NCBI RefSeq assembly: GCF_020907985.1
Contig: NZ_JAJJPA010000039.1
Location: 1-64,000 of the forward strand
Reading direction: 5' to 3'
DNA length: 64,000 bases
Origin: Kitasatospora humi
Lineage (GTDB): Bacteria; Actinomycetota; Actinomycetes; Streptomycetales; Streptomycetaceae
The translations under genes and the position numbers were made by a program. Under the pieces are notes generated by a model. The model saw nothing but the letters and a program-made list of their open reading frames with translations. It made no database searches and was not told where the DNA came from. Below are positions 60,001 through 64,000 of this stretch, one piece after another (position 1 is the stretch's first letter; every line of letters begins with the position of its first letter).

Positions 60001-60306
60001 GCAGCGCCTCAGCTGACGCACGCGCAGTGGGTCGGGGCGGGCCGTGCACCCGGTTGGCATAACCCACCGTGATTGAGGGCCGGATCACTTCGGGACACCC
60101 GATCCGGCCCTCAACTCGTCTCCCAGGGCATCGATTTAGACCCTCCGAAGTCGGGCGACCGCACAGCGTACACCGGCGCACCTGGCGACTTTCTGGACAA
60201 TGACCAATATCACGGACACTTCGGACATCTTCCCCTGCAGCACCAGCCGTTCATGGGGCAGGGTGGAGACGTTCCCAAGTTCCACTCCGCCCGAGGAGTA
60301 CGTTCC
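60001..60306. other. 306-base leader region before the membrane protein gene
   Basis: Besides the hairpin terminator at 60073-60114, no gene is seen between the thiolase repeats and the GTG at 60307. The stretch 60170-60230 is AT-richer (ATGACCAATATCACGGACAC) and likely holds the promoter of the membrane-anchored protein. Confidence 0.45.
60073..60114 (+). terminator. Hairpin terminator after the thiolase repeats
   Basis: TTGAGGGCCGGATC and GATCCGGCCCTCAA pair perfectly (14 bp, 14-base loop). It lies 334 bases past the thiolase stop, beyond all repeats, so they are probably transcribed as a 3' UTR. Confidence 0.7.
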
Positions 60307-61251
60307 GTGAGCGCCGTGTACATCTCGCTGCTGCTGATCCTGATCGCCGTGTCGTCAGCCGTTCTGGTCCATGTACGCGGCCTCTCCCGCCAACTGGCCC
60401 GGCACGCCGGGGCGGAGCGGAACGACGCACTGGACGAGGCGGCGATACGCCGGGCCGTCTCCGAGGCGCTGGCCGCCGACCGGGAGCGGGAGATCAGCGA
60501 GGCCCGGGCGTTCTGGGCCGAGCAGGAGGCCCGCGCGGCCGAGGACGACCCGCTGCTGGACGCCCCGTTCCCGACCGGGGAGTCGGGCGGCCGGCTGGAC
60601 GAGCCGGCGGGCCTCGACGCGGGGAACTGGCCGGTTTTCTTCCCCCGCCCGACCGGCCCGCAGGAGGCGGTGGACAGCGCCGGCACCATCGACCCGGCCT
60701 TCGGCGAGGCGCTGCGCTCCGCCCTGGAGGGCATGATCAGTGACAACGGCGGGCTGCCCGGTGCGGTCAGCCACCCGAGCATGCCCGGCGCCCCCATCCA
60801 GAACGACCACGACCAGCGCGCCCGCCGGGAGGCCGACCTGCTGGCCACCGGCCTGGAGGCCGGCCTGCTCGACCCGGAGCCGGCCCAGGCCGCGCCGGTC
60901 CCCGACCCGCGCCGCCATCCGTCGCACCCGGACTTCGTGCCCGGACCCACCCCGTCCCGCGAGTGGACCGACACCCGGCTGGCCGCGCTGGCCGCCGAGC
61001 GGGTGGCCCTGACCGACGTGCGCCCCGGCCCGCTGGGCACCCTGGACGTCTACGCCTTCGCCGACGGCACCACGCTCTGCGTGGCCCCCGGTGACCGCGA
61101 GGCGGCCTACCGGCTGATCGACGCGGTGCGGGGCGGCGAGGACGTCCGGCTGCTCGGCGGCTCCCGCTTCTCCGGCTCCTACTCGCTGACCTTCTCGACC
61201 GACGAGGAGGCCGTCTACGTGCTGGCCGACCGGGTGGTGGCCAGCGTCTGA
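60307..61251 (+). CDS. Membrane-anchored hypothetical protein
   Basis: A 314-residue protein. One N-terminal membrane helix (AVYISLLLILIAVSSAVLVH) is followed by a long charged helix (HAGAERNDALDEAAIRRAVS then ALAADREREISEARAFWAEQ) that suggests coiled coil, an intrinsically disordered middle with Pro-rich DPEPAQAAPVPDPRRHPSHP, and a C-terminal domain of about 75 residues (ALTDVRPGPLGTLDVYAFAD, GTTLCVAPGDREAAYRLIDA, DEEAVYVLADRVVASV). It is not a recognised family. The GTG at 60307 has GAGGAG 8 bases upstream. Confidence 0.75.
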   Translation: MSAVYISLLLILIAVSSAVLVHVRGLSRQLARHAGAERNDALDEAAIRRAVSEALAADREREISEARAFWAEQEARAAEDDPLLDAPFPTGESGGRLDEPAGLDAGNWPVFFPRPTGPQEAVDSAGTIDPAFGEALRSALEGMISDNGGLPGAVSHPSMPGAPIQNDHDQRARREADLLATGLEAGLLDPEPAQAAPVPDPRRHPSHPDFVPGPTPSREWTDTRLAALAAERVALTDVRPGPLGTLDVYAFADGTTLCVAPGDREAAYRLIDAVRGGEDVRLLGGSRFSGSYSLTFSTDEEAVYVLADRVVASV

Positions 61252-61272
61252 CGCGCCCTCACCGGCAGCGGC

Positions 61273-61632
61273 TCAGCCGCAGAGCTTCGCCACCGCGTCG
61301 ACCGCCGCGACCGCGTCCGCAAGGAGCGCGGCCGCGGCTTCGTCGTTCTCCGGGGCGCCGTCCCCGAGGGCGGCCACCAGGTCGTGCCCGGTCACCGCGA
61401 TCTGGTCGCCGACGGCGAACGCGCCGGCGTCCGGCAGCTCCCGCGGCAGCGCGCCCGGCCCCTCGGCCAGCCGCTGGGTGCGGGCCGCCAACTCCCGGGC
61501 CAGTGCCAGCCCCGCCGCGGCCCGGGAGGGGTGGCCGGGCACCGCGCCGAGCAGCCGGCTCTGCGGCATGGCGCGGAACCGGTCGGCGAGGTGGTCGACG
61601 GCGTCCAGCAGTTCGGAGGTATCGGGCACCAT
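61273..61632 (-). CDS. Hypothetical helical protein
   Basis: A 119-residue, Ala/Leu-rich helical protein (SELLDAVDHLADRFRAMPQS, then LALARELAARTQRLAEGPGA, VGDQIAVTGHDLVAALGDGA and a C-terminal ALLADAVAAVDAVAKLCG helix). It is convergent with the membrane-anchored protein. AGGA precedes the ATG closely. Family unknown; it is often seen beside bldA-type tRNA genes in streptomycetes is not something I can confirm, so function is left open. Confidence 0.65.
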   Translation of the reverse strand: MVPDTSELLDAVDHLADRFRAMPQSRLLGAVPGHPSRAAAGLALARELAARTQRLAEGPGALPRELPDAGAFAVGDQIAVTGHDLVAALGDGAPENDEAAAALLADAVAAVDAVAKLCG

Positions 61633-61720
61633 GGTCCTGAGCCTATCCGCCGGTGGCGCCGGCTCAGGGATAACCCCGAACCGGCCCTACCCCCCACCCG
61701 TAAGCGGCGCTGTGCACAGG

Positions 61721-61802
61721 TGCCCGGAGCCGGACTCGAACCGGCACGGCCTCGCGGCCAAGCAGTTTTAAGCTGCCCGTGTCTGCGTTCCACCATCCGG
61801 GC
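61721..61802 (-). tRNA. bldA: tRNA-Leu (anticodon TAA), bldA
   Basis: On the minus strand the gene begins GCCCGGATGGTGGAACGCAG at 61802 and ends with CCGGGC plus discriminator A at 61721. The anticodon arm GGCAG-CTTAAAA-CTGC gives anticodon TAA; the long variable arm (GGCCGCGAGGCC) marks a class II leucine tRNA; the T arm is GCCGG-TTCGAGT-CCGGC. CCA is not encoded. This is the only tRNA for the rare TTA codon in streptomycetes and matches the known bldA gene almost base for base in these arms. It controls developmental and antibiotic genes containing TTA, including the SARP gene at 7.3-10.3 kb. Confidence 0.93.
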
Positions 61803-62125
61803 TGGACCGCTTCGCCCGTTCTCCGGGCACCCCCGAGCCTAGCCGTCCTGATCGCCCTCGCGCATGTTCCTTACCGAGGAAGTTGTCATGTTTCCTTGCG
61901 ATCTGACGAACTGTCCGCCATTCGGCCAGGAAGCATCGGGATCCGGCCATCAGGGTCGCCGTCATACCGCAGGAGGAGACGGGACCGCCGGGGTCAGACC
62001 GCCGGTCGGTGACCAACCGTTCCCCGGGCCGACGCCGCGGGCCCCGGCCCCGGGTGAGCATGGAGTAGTCATCCCGCGGTGCGCTGCCAGACCGGTGCGC
62101 TGCCCCCCGATCCAGGAGCAGGCTC
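61803..62125. other. 323-base gap between bldA and the ABC genes
   Basis: No gene is seen. It should include the bldA promoter on the minus strand and that of the ABC operon on the plus strand. TTCCTTACCGAGGAA (61867-61881) is an exact 5-5-5 dyad, and the same AGGAA pairs with TTCCT at 61892-61896. Confidence 0.45.
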
Positions 62126-62896
62126 ATGACCACGACGACCGCGGCCGTCCGAACCGGCCGCGCGGCCGCCAAGGCAGTAGGACTCAACAAGGTCTACGGT
62201 GCCGGCGAGACCAGGGTGGTCGCCCTGGACGACGTCAGCGTCGAGTTCCAGCAGGGTGAGTTCACCGCCATCATGGGCCCCTCGGGTTCCGGCAAGTCGA
62301 CCCTGATGCACTGCATGGCGGGCCTGGACGAGGTCTCCTCGGGCTCCACCACCATCGGCGACACCGAGCTGGTCGGGCTGAAGGACAAGCAGCTCACCCA
62401 GCTGCGCCGGGACAAGATCGGCTTCATCTTCCAGGCGTTCAACCTGCTGCCGACGCTGACCGCCCTGGAGAACATCACGCTGCCGATGGACATCGCCGGC
62501 CGCAAGGTCGACAGGGCCTGGCTGGACTCGGTGGTGGACACCGTGGGCCTGTCCGGGCGCCTCGGCCACCGCCCGAGCCAGCTCTCCGGCGGCCAGCAGC
62601 AGCGGGTGGCCTGCGCCCGGGCCCTGGCCGGCCGCCCCGAGATCATCTTCGCCGATGAGCCGACCGGCAACCTGGACTCCCGCTCCGGCGCCGAGATCCT
62701 CACCTTCCTGCGCAATTCGGTGCGCGAACTCGGCCAGACCGTCGTCATGGTGACCCACGATCCGGTGGCCGCGAGCTACGCGGACCGGGTGGTGTTCCTG
62801 GCCGACGGCCGGATCGTCGACGAGCTGACCGCCCCCACCGCCGACGCGGTGCTCGGCCGGATGCGCCGCTTCGACGCGAAGGGGCGGACCAGCTGA
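62126..62896 (+). CDS. ABC transporter ATP-binding protein (MacB/LolD type)
   Basis: A 256-residue ATPase. Walker A is FTAIMGPSGSGKSTLMHCMA, the Q-loop GFIFQAFNLLPTLTALENI, the signature PSQLSGGQQQRVACARALAG and Walker B EIIFADEPTGNLDSRSG. It belongs to the MacB/FtsE/LolD branch, which works with FtsX-like permeases. AGGAG 9 bases before the ATG. Its stop overlaps the permease ATG (TGATG). Confidence 0.95.
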   Translation: MTTTTAAVRTGRAAAKAVGLNKVYGAGETRVVALDDVSVEFQQGEFTAIMGPSGSGKSTLMHCMAGLDEVSSGSTTIGDTELVGLKDKQLTQLRRDKIGFIFQAFNLLPTLTALENITLPMDIAGRKVDRAWLDSVVDTVGLSGRLGHRPSQLSGGQQQRVACARALAGRPEIIFADEPTGNLDSRSGAEILTFLRNSVRELGQTVVMVTHDPVAASYADRVVFLADGRIVDELTAPTADAVLGRMRRFDAKGRTS

Positions 62897-64000
62897 TGTA
62901 CCGCACCGCACTGCGCAACGTGCTGGCCCACAAGGGCCGGCTGCTGATGACGGTCCTCGCCGTGCTGCTCGGCACCGCGTTCGTGGCCGGCACCCTGGTC
63001 TTCTCCGACACCTTCGGCTCCGCGCTGAAGAACAGCTACAGCAAGGGCTTCAACCACCTCTCGGTCCGGGTCGACGACGCCGGCGCCGTCCCGGCCGGCC
63101 TGTCCGAGGACACCTCCCGCACCGACGACCCGCACCTGACCGCGGCCACCGTGGGCAAGCTCGCCGCCCTGCCCGGGGTGGCCCAGGCCCGCGGCGTGGT
63201 GAACGGCTTCACCGCGGTGGCCGACAAGAGCGGCAAGAGCATCGGCAAGGGCCAGGACTCGATGGGCGGCAACTTCGCGCCCGGCGCCGGCGGCCAGGAC
63301 CCGCGCTACCAGATGGTCCAGGGTCAGGGCCCGCAGCGCAGCGGCGAGATAGCGCTCGACCGGGCCAGCGCCGACAAGGCCGGCTACCACGTCGGCGACA
63401 CCGTGCGGGTGGCGATCAACGGCCCGGCCATGACGGCCAAGCTCACCGGCGTCTTCACCACCGACGACCCGGGGGTGAACTCCGGCAACCCGCTGACGCT
63501 GTTCGACACCGCCACCGCGCAGCGACTGCTGCTGCGGCCCGACCAGTTCAACGCCGTCGAGCTGGTCGCCGCGGCCGGCACCAGCCAGGCCACCCTGCAG
63601 AGCGAAGCCCAGCAGGCGCTGCCCGACGCCGGCACCATCACCATCCACACCGCGGACCAACTGCTGGCCGACCAGCAGCAGACGATCCAGGACGGCACCA
63701 AGAGCATGCGCACCATGCTGCTGGCCTTCGCCGGGATCTCGCTCTTCGTCGGCGTCTTCATCATCGCCAACACCTTCACCATGCTGGTCGCCCAGCGCAC
63801 CCGGGAGCTCGCACTGCTGCGCGCCATCGGGGCCGGCCGCAAGCAGGTCACCCGCTCGGTGCTGGCCGAGGCGCTGCTGATCGGCACCCTCGCCTCCGTC
63901 GCCGGTCTGCTGGTCGGCATCGGGATCGGCGCGGGCCTGCAGTCGCTGATCAGCTCGATCGGCAACGGCGACACCCCCACCGGGCCGCTGGTCATCAGTC
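62896..64000 (+). CDS. FtsX-like permease, 3' end beyond the window
   Basis: The first 368 codons of a permease gene that continues past base 64000. It begins MYRTALRNVLAHKGRLLMTV, with the first membrane helix MTVLAVLLGTAFVAGTLVFS, then an extracytoplasmic MacB-PCD-like domain (AATVGKLAALPGVAQARGVV, QGPQRSGEIALDRASADKAG, YHVGDTVRVAINGPAMTAKL) and FtsX helices (FAGISLFVGVFIIANTFTML, then RTRELALLRAIGAGRKQVTR). It forms the transporter with the upstream ATPase; substrate unknown. The ATG overlaps the ATPase stop. Confidence 0.9.
   Translation, partial: MYRTALRNVLAHKGRLLMTVLAVLLGTAFVAGTLVFSDTFGSALKNSYSKGFNHLSVRVDDAGAVPAGLSEDTSRTDDPHLTAATVGKLAALPGVAQARGVVNGFTAVADKSGKSIGKGQDSMGGNFAPGAGGQDPRYQMVQGQGPQRSGEIALDRASADKAGYHVGDTVRVAINGPAMTAKLTGVFTTDDPGVNSGNPLTLFDTATAQRLLLRPDQFNAVELVAAAGTSQATLQSEAQQALPDAGTITIHTADQLLADQQQTIQDGTKSMRTMLLAFAGISLFVGVFIIANTFTMLVAQRTRELALLRAIGAGRKQVTRSVLAEALLIGTLASVAGLLVGIGIGAGLQSLISSIGNGDTPTGPLVIS

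Overview
High-GC (about 70 percent or more), densely packed actinobacterial chromosome, almost certainly a Streptomycetaceae member (Streptomyces or Kitasatospora). The evidence is many GTG starts, the oxyR/ahpC/ahpD cluster, mycothiol amidase mca, XRE plus DUF397 pairs, a SARP regulator, and a leucine tRNA with a TAA anticodon (bldA) together with a TTA codon in the SARP gene. Most genes look like conserved housekeeping or regulatory chromosome, with a few accessory patches.

Layout. 0-7 kb: SnoaL-like protein, AAA+/DUF234 ATPase with its own operator-like repeats, AhpD-like protein, cyclophilin, DUF2625, and an XRE/DUF397 regulatory pair. 6.8-10.3 kb: a 75-residue acidic peptide gene divergent from a large SARP-NB-ARC-TPR regulator. 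10.8-13.7 kb: methyltransferase and a GAF-PP2C-HATPase phosphatase. 13.8-16.0 kb: oxyR divergent from ahpC-ahpD (peroxide defence). 16.0-19.5 kb (minus strand): AI-2E family membrane protein, then an SMC/ABC-like ATPase and an HNH endonuclease joined stop-to-start, a Septu-like defence candidate. 19.6-29.4 kb: secreted lysozyme-fold protein, PhoH with PIN domain, uppS, secreted tandem B-lectin, prepilin peptidase, alaA-like aminotransferase, GTP-dependent PEPCK and a hemolysin III protein. 29.5-33.5 kb: GNAT, DUF255 thioredoxin-like protein, methyltransferase.

33.6-35.6 kb is a small accessory patch (candidate toxin-antitoxin pair, apparently 5'-truncated CBS-HEPN gene, Uma2-type nuclease). 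35.6-40.3 kb is a two-component system divergent from an ABC-2 transporter operon ending in a 53-residue membrane peptide. 40.4-47 kb has a GT-C glycosyltransferase, SDR, MarR, a complete IS630-type element with 33-bp inverted repeats and a passenger gene, an apparently leaderless MFS gene behind two tandem palindromes, and a methyltransferase. 47-52.8 kb: small membrane protein, mca, DUF4307, greA, DrrAB-like exporter and cystathionine gamma-synthase. 53-64 kb: frameshifted membrane protein, DUF1203, cystathionine beta-synthase, SGNH hydrolase, thiolase with its 3' tail duplicated three times downstream, bldA tRNA, and a MacB-like ABC ATPase with its permease cut by the window end.

Connected biology: peroxide defence (oxyR-ahpC-ahpD), transsulfuration (cystathionine gamma-synthase and beta-synthase), gluconeogenesis (PEPCK with an alanine aminotransferase), and bldA-dependent regulation (bldA tRNA and a TTA-containing SARP). 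The best candidates for something new are the peptide/SARP divergent pair, the ATPase-HNH module, the IS630 passenger gene and the repeated thiolase tail.
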